Assembly: GCA_028874765.1 (NCBI GenBank)
Contig: JAPPIE010000139.1
Span: 1-38,236 of the forward strand
From: Gemmatimonadota bacterium
GTDB lineage: Bacteria > Latescibacterota > UBA2968
DNA length: 38,236 nucleotides
Direction of reading: 5' to 3'
The notes beneath the pieces were generated by a model. It ran no database searches and was not told the origin of the DNA. It saw nothing but the letters and a program-made list of their open reading frames with translations. The translations under genes and the position numbers were made by a program. Of this stretch, positions 16,112-23,900 are shown one piece after another. How positions within the stretch are numbered: position 1 is the stretch's first letter; each line of letters starts with the position of its first letter.

Positions 16112-17053
16112 ATGTATAAAAAAGTTTTTGTCATCTGCATGCTCGCCACGACATTGATGGCTATTCCAGCATATGCAGGTGGGCTTATTAAGCGGCCGGA
16201 CTTGACAATCTTCTCACCCCTTGCGGTGGCGCAAAGCCCTCGAGCCGTGGCAATGGGGAGTGCTTATGCAACAGCCGCAGACGATGTCAATGCCGCGTGG
16301 TGGAATCCAGCCGGGATGACGGGCGTGGAGAAATTGGAAGTGTCGTTGAGCCATTCGCAGTGGTTCGTAAATTCTACATTCAACACCGGGGCTATAGCTT
16401 ATACAAGCGGTGTGCATACCATTGGGGTCAGCATCCTGACTTTTAAGCCACAGGATGTGGAAGAGACTACGATTTTGCAGCCGGGAGGCACGGGTCGAAC
16501 GCTCAGCCTGGGCACATCGGCTTTTAGTCTCATCTATAGCCGCAAGTTCACGGACAAGCTGTCCTTTGGCGTGCGATTTATGCTGGCTCGCGAGGATCTT
16601 GATCTGACCAACCACACGACTTTTAATGTGGATTTTGGCACCAAGTTCTACACTGGGCTTGGCAGCCTGAGGTTGTCAATGGCACTGCGGAACTTCGGAA
16701 AGGACACAGAGGTGCTGCGGCGACAGTTCCAGCAACCCCTGTCGTTCAATCTGGGAACCGCTGCCGAGGTCTATGGGCAGCAAGGCGATCCGTTTTATAT
16801 CACCGGGGCGGCTGAGATGAACTTCCTGATTAACTGGGAAGAGCGCTACCATGTGGGCGGTGAAGCCTGGTTGGGCAATATACTGGCGTTGCGCGGAGGG
16901 TATATGTTCCGCTACGATTCCTTTGGACTTACAGCAGGTGCAGGCGTGAAATTGCCTCTGGCCGGGACAGAGATCACGGCGGATGTGGCCTGGCAGGAGT
17001 CCAAACACGATCTGAATCAACCCTTGCGGTTTGGGATGGGCTTCGCTTTTTAG
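16112..17053 (+). CDS. PorV/PorQ-family outer-membrane protein
   Basis: 313 residues; AAGGAG lies about 7 nt before the ATG. Signal peptide about 1-23 (IPAYA/GG). The diagnostic block is residues about 38-70: SPRAVAMGSAYATAADDVNAAWWNPAGMTGVEKLEVSLSHSQWF, the conserved start of the FadL-like PorV/PorQ/UPF0164 barrels. The rest is strand-like with a final barrel strand ending FGMGFAF. In Bacteroidota PorV carries type IX substrates across the cell surface. Here it follows a protein with a sorting-like C-terminal domain in the same operon, which supports a dedicated export pair. The other type IX components are not in the window. A strong terminator follows. Confidence 0.85.
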   Translation: MYKKVFVICMLATTLMAIPAYAGGLIKRPDLTIFSPLAVAQSPRAVAMGSAYATAADDVNAAWWNPAGMTGVEKLEVSLSHSQWFVNSTFNTGAIAYTSGVHTIGVSILTFKPQDVEETTILQPGGTGRTLSLGTSAFSLIYSRKFTDKLSFGVRFMLAREDLDLTNHTTFNVDFGTKFYTGLGSLRLSMALRNFGKDTEVLRRQFQQPLSFNLGTAAEVYGQQGDPFYITGAAEMNFLINWEERYHVGGEAWLGNILALRGGYMFRYDSFGLTAGAGVKLPLAGTEITADVAWQESKHDLNQPLRFGMGFAF

Positions 17054-17072
17054 CTCGTTGTGTTGAGCATGT

Positions 17073-17107
17073 AAAAAGGCGACCGAGTTTTTCGGTCGCC
17101 TTTTTTT
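17073..17107. terminator. Bidirectional Rho-independent terminator
   Basis: AAAAAGGCGACCGA (17073-17086) pairs perfectly with 17092-17105 around a 5-nt T-rich loop, with A run before and T run after. It sits between the convergent PorV-like (+) and GWxTD (-) genes and can end both transcripts. Confidence 0.95.
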
Positions 17108-17122
17108 GATTTTGCCATCTCT

Positions 17123-19591
17123 CTATTTTTTATACCTGAACTGGATTTCTTTGGCGGCTTTCTGTCCATTGTTGAGGTCTTCTACTGTGACGGTGAGGCG
17201 GTTGTAACCGGCTTTGACTTTTTTCAGGCTGAGTTCAAAATACCCGGTGGTAGATTGTTCGTTGCCGGTCTGTTCAAAGCTGACTGTGACCTGTGTTTTG
17301 TCTTGCCGCTGAAATATCCTGGTAAGAGCACCAACGCTGCTGCGGACCAGATTGAAGGGGCGTATTGGATCTTCCACGGCAATGGTATAGGTGACGCGAT
17401 AGCGGGTTTGCCCAAAATCGTTTCGGTTGAGGTTGTAGAGTTCGTAGTAGGCATAGGCATTCTGGTTCTTCTGATAGGCGCGGGAGATCATGGGCACGAC
17501 CCATACGTCGCCCTTGCGGAATTTTTCGTCGCCCGAATTTTCTGAGATATTCCAGCTCAGCTGGATATCGCTGAGTTGCAAGGCGTTGGACTGGTAAGGT
17601 TCAACGTGTACTTGATGGCGATAAATACCCTTGCGTTCGGCAGCGCGGTCGTTGACCTGTACTGTGAGCAGGTAGTTGCCGGGGGGTACGTCGATCGGGA
17701 TGAGGGTGGGGATGAAGGAGCCTTCGGGCCACATGCGGTGGCCGATAGACCGAAAAAATATGGCGTCTTGTGCGCGGTAAACATTGGTGTAGGAGGTATC
17801 GGCCAGGATGACGGCGCAGTCGGCGACAATCGTGGAGGTATCGCCCGAAGCAAAGGTGCCCATTTCTACGGGGTCGATGCCGTAGTAGATTTCCAGGCGG
17901 GTGGTGCCATCTGATCCGCGAAAGTCGGCAAAATCGTAGTGGAATCCGAGGCCCGACATGGGGCCGCCGGGCGTGTAAAAGTCGGGGACTTCGCTGACCG
18001 TGCGATTGGCGATGGCCTCGGGGGCGTAATACGCGAGAAGGGAGTATCGGTGAAGGCCAATGGTGGTTTCTTCGTGGGGGAAGTCGGGAAGCGGCGCGTA
18101 GCTGTAAACCCCGTTGCCCAATTCGTTGGTGAAGGTGATTTCGATGCCTTCTCCGATGTTGGTATAGACCCAGGTTTCCCAGGGGACAATGGTCATGTCG
18201 CCGCGTGAGGTGACGGGCAGGAAGTGGTGCTGGTTTTCGGGGCGCATCTGCCGCCGCTGGTATTCGTCGAGAGCCAACTGCCCAATTTCTCCGACTTCAC
18301 CGCTTGCCTCTCCATCTGCACCAAGGGCTTCTGTGAGAATGAATTCGTCCTGGTTGCCTTCAATTGTGCCGGGGGGTACGAGAATATTGCCGCCTTCATC
18401 TGTGCGTGCGAGAGCCGCTGGGTCGAGTTCGCCCACGAAAGACTGGTTGGATCGGATCGGATAGACCGGTCCGGTAAAGACTTCGTCCATGGCTTCGGGA
18501 CCGTAGAGAGCCAGAGCGAGGCGTTCTTTGACCTGTTCTACGGCGGGCGTGATTTCGGGATTGGCCCTGCCAGAACGCGCGCGGTAGTCGGGGTCGCCGT
18601 AGCGGATGTAGATATCTCCCCGCGCATCCCAGGGCGTTTTGGCTTCGGCGAAGTGGTTTCGCGCGTACCACACCCTGCGGTAGTGTTCAATGAGGCGTTC
18701 GTTGACTTCGGTGAGCAAATCAAAATCGCGCTTTGCCCAGAATAGTTCGAGAAAGACGGGTTGCTCGGCTTCGGGGGTTTCTTCGTAGATTTTGATTTCT
18801 TCTTTGGTACCTACCCTGGCGATGTCGTCGTAATAGGCCCGTTCTTTTTCGGGCAGGGTGGCGATGAATTGCTCAAAGACGTTGAGTGCTTTTTCTGGCT
18901 CTCCTTTATCGAAGAGGATCTGCGCGGCGATGGGGAGGAAGCGAGCATTTTCGAGGTGGTATTCGAGGTTTTTGAGGATGGATTCGCTCAGGATCATCTG
19001 GTTGTCGCGCTGACGGCCTTGGGCGTTGCGGCGGAGTTCAATATAAGAAGTGCCCAGGAGATAGGCGATTTCGGGATTGTCGGGCTGGTGTGTCAATGCC
19101 TGTGCAAAAGCCCGCGAGGCAGCGGTGTGGTTCTCATTCAGGCGGATGTACGCGCGACCGAGGAGGATGTAGGCGGGCGCGTAGGTGGGGTCGAGCCGGG
19201 TGGCGCGCCGGGCCGCGCTGACGGCTTTGCGGGCATGGTAAACGGCCATGATCCCACCAGAGGCTTTTTTATAGTGGATTTCTGCAATACCGGTCTGGGC
19301 TTCTGGCGAGGCATCATTGAGTTTGAGGGCTTCTTTGAATGCCTTCATCGCGTGATCCAGATATTCCGCCTTGATGTATATGGGGGCAACGGCGAGGTAG
19401 GTCTGGATGTTATCGGGATTTTGTTTGATGGCTGCTGTAAGCGCTTTGATGGCCTGGTCTTTTCTATTGGCTTCAAAGGCAGCCTGTCCCTGGGCAATGA
19501 GAGAGTCAATCTGGGCTTTTTGAGCGGCAAGCGGTGCAGAGAGCAGGAAACAGAGCAGGGCGGGTGCAACACATTTGAGGGTTGTGTTCAT
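17123..19591 (-). CDS. TPR/GWxTD-domain exported protein, paralogue 1
   Basis: 822 residues from the ATG at 19591, which opens a signal peptide ending in APLAAQ; AAAGG lies upstream with reasonable spacing. Residues about 30-250 are TPR repeats (ALTAAIKQNPDNIQTYLAVAPIYIK; AFKEALKLNDASPEAQTGIAEIHYKKA; AFAQALTHQPDNPEIAYLLGTSY). Residues about 280-345 are the GWxTD domain: FWAKRDFDLLTEVNERLIEHYRRVWYAR, then PWDARGDIYIRYGDPDYR. The C-terminal third is beta-rich and includes FRKGDVWVVPMISRAY and FGQTRYRVTYTI, closely matched in the protein at 31423-33720. GWxTD proteins are common in Latescibacterota, Acidobacteriota and relatives, and their function is not established. It is transcribed alone and ends at the shared terminator. 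Confidence 0.88.
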   Translation of the reverse strand: MNTTLKCVAPALLCFLLSAPLAAQKAQIDSLIAQGQAAFEANRKDQAIKALTAAIKQNPDNIQTYLAVAPIYIKAEYLDHAMKAFKEALKLNDASPEAQTGIAEIHYKKASGGIMAVYHARKAVSAARRATRLDPTYAPAYILLGRAYIRLNENHTAASRAFAQALTHQPDNPEIAYLLGTSYIELRRNAQGRQRDNQMILSESILKNLEYHLENARFLPIAAQILFDKGEPEKALNVFEQFIATLPEKERAYYDDIARVGTKEEIKIYEETPEAEQPVFLELFWAKRDFDLLTEVNERLIEHYRRVWYARNHFAEAKTPWDARGDIYIRYGDPDYRARSGRANPEITPAVEQVKERLALALYGPEAMDEVFTGPVYPIRSNQSFVGELDPAALARTDEGGNILVPPGTIEGNQDEFILTEALGADGEASGEVGEIGQLALDEYQRRQMRPENQHHFLPVTSRGDMTIVPWETWVYTNIGEGIEITFTNELGNGVYSYAPLPDFPHEETTIGLHRYSLLAYYAPEAIANRTVSEVPDFYTPGGPMSGLGFHYDFADFRGSDGTTRLEIYYGIDPVEMGTFASGDTSTIVADCAVILADTSYTNVYRAQDAIFFRSIGHRMWPEGSFIPTLIPIDVPPGNYLLTVQVNDRAAERKGIYRHQVHVEPYQSNALQLSDIQLSWNISENSGDEKFRKGDVWVVPMISRAYQKNQNAYAYYELYNLNRNDFGQTRYRVTYTIAVEDPIRPFNLVRSSVGALTRIFQRQDKTQVTVSFEQTGNEQSTTGYFELSLKKVKAGYNRLTVTVEDLNNGQKAAKEIQFRYKK

Positions 19592-19678
19592 CGAGGGGCC
19601 TTTCGCCAAAAATACTAAAGTTTTGAGAATAAGAGCTATTAGAAATATAGACTATTGGCTTGTCTCACACAAGGCATA

Positions 19679-19723
19679 GCTCGTAGTATTTGGCTTGAAT
19701 TTTGGGCTGAGAGGCGATAAACT
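19679..19723 (+). promoter_or_regulatory. Dispersed promoter-like module B, copy 2
   Basis: Gap-free match to 1321-1365, 39 of 45 identical. TTGAAT (19695-19700) and TAAACT (19718-19723) are 17 nt apart. It is placed 129 nt before the PhyH gene, the first gene of a very long plus-strand run that also contains the second DUF6785 paralogue. So each DUF6785 gene is downstream of a copy of this module. Confidence 0.6.
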
Positions 19724-19741
19724 AAAAAAGAAAACAAGCTC

Positions 19742-19764
19742 ATTCAGACAAGAATAGTCTGAAT
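19742..19764. promoter_or_regulatory. Perfect palindrome just downstream of module B, candidate operator
   Basis: ATTCAGAC (19742-19749) and GTCTGAAT (19757-19764) are exact inverted repeats with a 7-nt A/T-rich spacer. At about +12 to +34 of the predicted start, it could be a repressor site or a leader hairpin. It has no counterpart after copy 1 of the module. Confidence 0.45.
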
Positions 19765-19789
19765 CGAATGATTTCTTTATGGGATTATC

Positions 19790-19805
19790 GCGGCAGGGAT
19801 GCCGC
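19790..19805 (+). promoter_or_regulatory. Leader hairpin upstream of PhyH gene
   Basis: GCGGCA and TGCCGC pair perfectly around a GGGA loop, 36 nt before the gene's Shine-Dalgarno. It resembles a stability or processing hairpin; there is no T tract. Confidence 0.4.
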
Positions 19806-19852
19806 TCCAACGGCGTGATAGAAGTTTGATTCGAAACACTAAGGGAGGAGCT

Positions 19853-20740
19853 ATGCTGTTTACCGATGCACAAATGAGGCAATACGATGAGGAGGGAGCC
19901 GTTACGATCGACAGTCCCTTCACGACTGAGGAACTGGATCGCACGGAAGCGGCATGGGATAGGTTGAAGGCGAGCGGGCGTCCGCCTTATGAAGATCCGG
20001 ATTATGTCGATGTTGTCCAGCATCCCTATTTTGAGGAGGTCGCCAAAAAGGTGTTGCGAGCCGAGTCCGTACATCTGTGGTGGGGATTGTCACCCCACGA
20101 GCGCGCGCCGAGTAGCGCACCTTTTGCGAGCGTTCGCGAGCAATGGGGGAATGGCTGCCATGTCGATATCCAGGCGACCTGGGAGGATTTTCAGGCGACG
20201 CCGCGCCGGATGCGCGCTGAGTTGTGGTTCTGGGTCAATGACGTGCCGAAGCATCGGGGAGCTATGCGCATTTTGCCGGGTAGTCATCGCCCAATTATGG
20301 AACACTGGAGCCGGGTTTTGACGCCAGAGCACAAGGCGATGTTGCCCCGCGTCCACGGGTTGCGTCCAGAGCCGTCGGATACTGCGCCGGCTTATCCCGA
20401 GCATGTGCCCGAACTGGTTGATACGCCGTGGCTGGAACAGGAGCCGGTTTCGGCCGTTGCGCGTCGAGGTCAGATGCTGATTCTGTGCAGCGGGGGATTG
20501 CACTCTGCATGGCAGAACGAGGATACGGTGCCCCGCAAGGCGATGCTAACAGCATGGGTCGCTACTGGCGTGTCCTGCGGGTTGCCGAAGAATCAGCGCG
20601 ATGGGGTGATGTCGTTTTTCCCGCGGCTGCGAGAGAAGTTGCGTCCCGAGCGCGCGCATATTGTGCCCGAGGACTTCGACTGGCTGTTTGAGAGCGATTA
20701 CGAGCCGAAATGGCCAGAGATTTTTTTGGGAGCTATTTAG
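19853..20740 (+). CDS. Phytanoyl-CoA dioxygenase (PhyH)-family Fe(II)/2-oxoglutarate oxygenase
   Basis: 295 residues from the ATG at 19853; GGGAGGAG lies immediately upstream, whereas the longer in-frame start at 19799 has no such site. PhyH enzymes hydroxylate small molecules using Fe(II), 2-oxoglutarate and oxygen. The iron triad is visible as His103-x-Asp105 (GCHVDIQATW) and His217 (GGLHSAW), with Arg228 eleven residues later as the 2-oxoglutarate carboxylate ligand. PGSH at 142-145 is the usual motif before the second half of the jelly roll. There is no signal peptide, so it is cytoplasmic. Substrates vary too widely to guess. It is the first gene of the long run, 15 nt before the multihaem lipoprotein gene. 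Confidence 0.9.
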   Translation: MLFTDAQMRQYDEEGAVTIDSPFTTEELDRTEAAWDRLKASGRPPYEDPDYVDVVQHPYFEEVAKKVLRAESVHLWWGLSPHERAPSSAPFASVREQWGNGCHVDIQATWEDFQATPRRMRAELWFWVNDVPKHRGAMRILPGSHRPIMEHWSRVLTPEHKAMLPRVHGLRPEPSDTAPAYPEHVPELVDTPWLEQEPVSAVARRGQMLILCSGGLHSAWQNEDTVPRKAMLTAWVATGVSCGLPKNQRDGVMSFFPRLREKLRPERAHIVPEDFDWLFESDYEPKWPEIFLGAI

Positions 20741-20755
20741 AATAGAGGAAGATCG

Positions 20756-22966
20756 ATGCGCGCAGTGATCCCGGGGTTTTTTCTCTTTGTAGTAATGGTA
20801 TGTGGGTGTGCGAAGGATGCACCACAACCCGTGACTTCCAAAGCGATATATACGGGCGCAGAGGCGTGTGCAACGTGTCATCAGGAGGCTTATAAAGAAT
20901 GGCAGGGGTCGTTGCATCGGCGGTCCATGCAGGTGCCTTCGGTTGAGACTGTGCGGGGAGATTTTACACAGAACAATACATATACGTATAGGGGGATGAC
21001 GTCTCGAATGTTTGTGCGGGATGGGACCTATTTTATGGAGACGGATGGTGCTGATGGAACACGAGAAGTCTATCCCATCGAATATGCGATCGGAGACAGG
21101 GATACACAGTGGTACTTAACTACGCTCGAAGGTGGACGTATTCAGGTACTGCCGGCCTATTGGGATGTTCGGGAACAGACGTGGTTCGATCCAGTAGAAG
21201 GGTTGTTCGACCATCCGCAGGGATTTGCGCCGGGCGATGTCAATTATTGGACGAATTTTGGGCGGAACTGGAATTTTCAGTGTCATGACTGTCACGCGAG
21301 TCAGATTGAGAAAAATTACGATCCAGAGACAGGTGCTTACGCGACGCGCTGGACAGATTTGAGTATTAATTGCGAAACATGTCATGGGTCTGGAGGCCAA
21401 CATGTGGCATTCTGGAAAGCGCTGCCAGACCAGGTGCCCGCGCGGGATACGACACTGGTAAATTTGCGATTTTTGAGTTCGGAGCAGTCAGTGGAGGTCT
21501 GCGCGCAGTGTCACGCACACAAGCGAATCATTGGGGAGGGATATCAGCCGGGCGATCCGTTTTACGACTTTTACGAATTGGAAGTGCTGGATAGCGAAAA
21601 GTTCTGGGCAGATGGACGCTACCGCGAATTGAACTACAACACGCTGGCTTTTTTGATGAGTTCGTGTTATACGGTGGGGCATCTGACGTGCGCTGGTTGC
21701 CACGATTCTCACCACCTGGGTCCTGTGAGAGCGGAAGGCGAGACGCGCGCTGCAACCTATGACCGGGTGTGCTTGAACTGTCACAGGGTGGATGTGGGAG
21801 AGCAGCATAGCAATCACGAGACGGTGGGGTGCGTGGATTGCCATATGCCACCTGTAGAAGAGGTGAAGCGCATTGGGATATACGACCACCGCATCCTGTC
21901 GCCAGTACCGGAAAATACGGTTCGGTTTGGTATTCCAAATGCGTGTACCGAATGCCATAGCGATCAAACGCCCAACTGGGCGGCGAGTTGGGTAAAAACG
22001 TGGTGGGGTTCACAGGCAGATGAAGTGGCTCAGGCCGAAGCAATTGTTCTGGGACGGGTGGGAGATCCAAAGGCTCTGGATGGTTTGGTCGCGCTTTTGA
22101 AAGACCAGAGTATGGTGTTGCGGGCTTCGGCAGCCGTGTTGCTGGGCAGGCAGGCTGATGAGAGGGCTGAAAAGGCTTTAATAGATGCTCTGGACGATCC
22201 GCATCCGATGGTACGCACCCGGGCTGTAGAGGGATTGATGGTTTATGGAAGTGATGTGGGTATTGAGGCCGTAGCCGAGCGGCTGGATGATCCCTCGCGC
22301 CTGGTGCGCATTAGGGCGGCTTCGATGCTGGAGGGTGTGAATCTATCGGGCGATAGGGGTAATAAGCTATCCGAAGCTCTGACAGAATATCGGACAATAG
22401 TGACAGATCTTCTTGCCGATGATCCAGAGGCACAGGTGCAGGTGGGCATTGAGGCATTGCAACAGGGTGATGACCGGGCCGGGGAGATTGCGTTTCGGCA
22501 GGCTCTGAAGGTCTGGCCCGGAATGGCAGATGCTTATGCGGGGCTTGGTACTGTGTTTGTCAGGAACAGGCAATTCTCGGAGGCGGTAAAAATGTGGCGG
22601 GAAGCAGCGGCAAGGGATTCGACTCTGGTTGCACCTCTGCATCACGCTTGCGAGTTGTGGGAGGCTGATATTCGGAAGGGGTTTAGAACGCGACCCGGCA
22701 CAGCCCGGGATTATACCGACCTGGGGGATACATATACGCTTCGGGATTCTCTGGATGTGGCAATCTACTGGTATCGAAAAGCCATTGAGTCCGATCCCAA
22801 TTACGCTGTACCTTACCACAATCTGGCACTGGTCTGTGCAGAGGCTGGGCGGGAGGTGGAGGCTGAGGCGGCGTTGGATAGATACCGGCAAATTGCGAGA
22901 GATGCGAATGCTGTGCGCGAGTTGGAAGTGTTGATCCGGGAAAGAAGAAAGAGGCCCGGTGGATAG
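20756..22966 (+). CDS. Octahaem cytochrome c lipoprotein with HEAT and TPR repeats
   Basis: 736 residues. The N-terminus (FFLFVVMVCGCAKD) has a lipobox-like VCGC, so lipid anchoring at Cys18 is likely. Eight CxxCH haem sites are present, at 38-42, 176-180, 206-210, 249-253, 312-316, 339-343, 359-363 and 397-401, in a cytochrome c554/NapC-nitrite-reductase-like domain. Residues about 425-540 are HEAT-like (DPKALDGLVALLKDQSMVLRASAAVLLG and similar). Residues about 550-730 are TPRs (AEIAFRQALKVWPGMADAYAGLGTVF; AIYWYRKAIESDPNYAVPYHNLALV). This haem-HEAT-TPR fusion is known from Planctomycetota and Acidobacteriota genomes but I know no assigned reaction. Extracellular-side electron transfer or oxyanion reduction is inferred. 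AGAGGAAG precedes the ATG. Confidence 0.88.
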   Translation: MRAVIPGFFLFVVMVCGCAKDAPQPVTSKAIYTGAEACATCHQEAYKEWQGSLHRRSMQVPSVETVRGDFTQNNTYTYRGMTSRMFVRDGTYFMETDGADGTREVYPIEYAIGDRDTQWYLTTLEGGRIQVLPAYWDVREQTWFDPVEGLFDHPQGFAPGDVNYWTNFGRNWNFQCHDCHASQIEKNYDPETGAYATRWTDLSINCETCHGSGGQHVAFWKALPDQVPARDTTLVNLRFLSSEQSVEVCAQCHAHKRIIGEGYQPGDPFYDFYELEVLDSEKFWADGRYRELNYNTLAFLMSSCYTVGHLTCAGCHDSHHLGPVRAEGETRAATYDRVCLNCHRVDVGEQHSNHETVGCVDCHMPPVEEVKRIGIYDHRILSPVPENTVRFGIPNACTECHSDQTPNWAASWVKTWWGSQADEVAQAEAIVLGRVGDPKALDGLVALLKDQSMVLRASAAVLLGRQADERAEKALIDALDDPHPMVRTRAVEGLMVYGSDVGIEAVAERLDDPSRLVRIRAASMLEGVNLSGDRGNKLSEALTEYRTIVTDLLADDPEAQVQVGIEALQQGDDRAGEIAFRQALKVWPGMADAYAGLGTVFVRNRQFSEAVKMWREAAARDSTLVAPLHHACELWEADIRKGFRTRPGTARDYTDLGDTYTLRDSLDVAIYWYRKAIESDPNYAVPYHNLALVCAEAGREVEAEAALDRYRQIARDANAVRELEVLIRERRKRPGG

Positions 22967-22991
22967 AGAAGGCATCGGGAAGGAGGATGCT

Positions 22992-23900
22992 ATGAAGGTC
23001 TTGAGATGGATTCTATGTGCGATAGGGATTCTGGTGATGGGAGGGGAGGTTTGTGCTGCGGATCAGGTGATGTTGAAGTTGCAGTATCCCGAAGGGCGAA
23101 TCGCGCGCTACAAAAATAAGTATCGCCTGGATTATTTTAGCGATAAGGCCGAGATGATTTTGAGAGAAGGCTCATTTACTATGCAGGGGTATGGGGAATG
23201 GCGGAGTCGAGAAATGGTGGTTGAAGAGGGCGATAGCGTGAAAGTGACTGCCAGAGTAGATAAGGCCGGGAGCCAGGCCATATTGACTGGTGAGCGGTTG
23301 ACCTATGAGCAATTTCCCTATACTCTGGATTTGTTGAATGACCTTTCGTTTGCCTGGGGGATTGCGCCCGGGGGACAGGTGGGTGCGTTTGGTCCCGATT
23401 TTTCGGCTTTCAAGGCCAAGCGCAAGGATATGATTACGGATTTGCGGCAGGTCTGGATGCCCGGTCTCGCGCCCGTGCTGCCCGATCAGCCGGTATCGGT
23501 CGGAGATACATGGGAGGGTGAGCAGCGCATTGAGGTACCGTTTTACGATTTCGATGCCGGGTTAGAGCCTTCACTTGTGCAGTTTACCAGTGCGTATAAG
23601 CTGAAGAAGGTCAAAGAGCAAAAGGGATACCGGGTGGTGGAGATTGAGGAGGAGCGCGAGGTACATTACCGAATTTGGTTTCACATTGAGGTGTTGTCGC
23701 TGGTGATTGATGGCAAGGGATCGGGGAATGCGGAGTGGGAGATCGATATCGACCGCGGGCTTGTGCTTTCCCACAATATGAAGATCGGTCTGGGATTGCC
23801 GCAGGTGCGTATGGCAGGCGATCCAAAGCCTATTGATGATATCAAAGCAGAGATTGAATTGGTTTTTAGTAGAAAGTTAGATAAGCTGGAGAAAGAGTAA
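22992..23900 (+). CDS. Exported protein of unknown function
   Basis: 302 residues from the ATG at 22992, with AGGAGG at 22981-22986; an in-frame ATG at 22959 lies before that site. Signal peptide about 1-23 (EVCAA/DQ). The mature protein is beta-rich with short charged strands (LKLQYPEGRIARYKNKYRLDYFSDKAEM; GYRVVEIEEEREVHYRIWFHIEVLSLVIDGKGSGNAEWEIDIDRGLVLSHNMKIGL). The pattern resembles the exported DUF6263-like proteins of Planctomycetota, or a LolA-type lipid-binding half barrel, but I cannot assign it. Its TAA overlaps the ATG of the DUF6785 membrane protein by one base (TAATG), so the two are probably translationally coupled and may work together at the inner membrane. Confidence 0.7.
   Translation: MKVLRWILCAIGILVMGGEVCAADQVMLKLQYPEGRIARYKNKYRLDYFSDKAEMILREGSFTMQGYGEWRSREMVVEEGDSVKVTARVDKAGSQAILTGERLTYEQFPYTLDLLNDLSFAWGIAPGGQVGAFGPDFSAFKAKRKDMITDLRQVWMPGLAPVLPDQPVSVGDTWEGEQRIEVPFYDFDAGLEPSLVQFTSAYKLKKVKEQKGYRVVEIEEEREVHYRIWFHIEVLSLVIDGKGSGNAEWEIDIDRGLVLSHNMKIGLGLPQVRMAGDPKPIDDIKAEIELVFSRKLDKLEKE

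Noticed and set aside
10388-17053. A complete SusCD starch-utilisation-type locus
   Set aside because: No SusD-like lipoprotein is found among the neighbours of the receptor.
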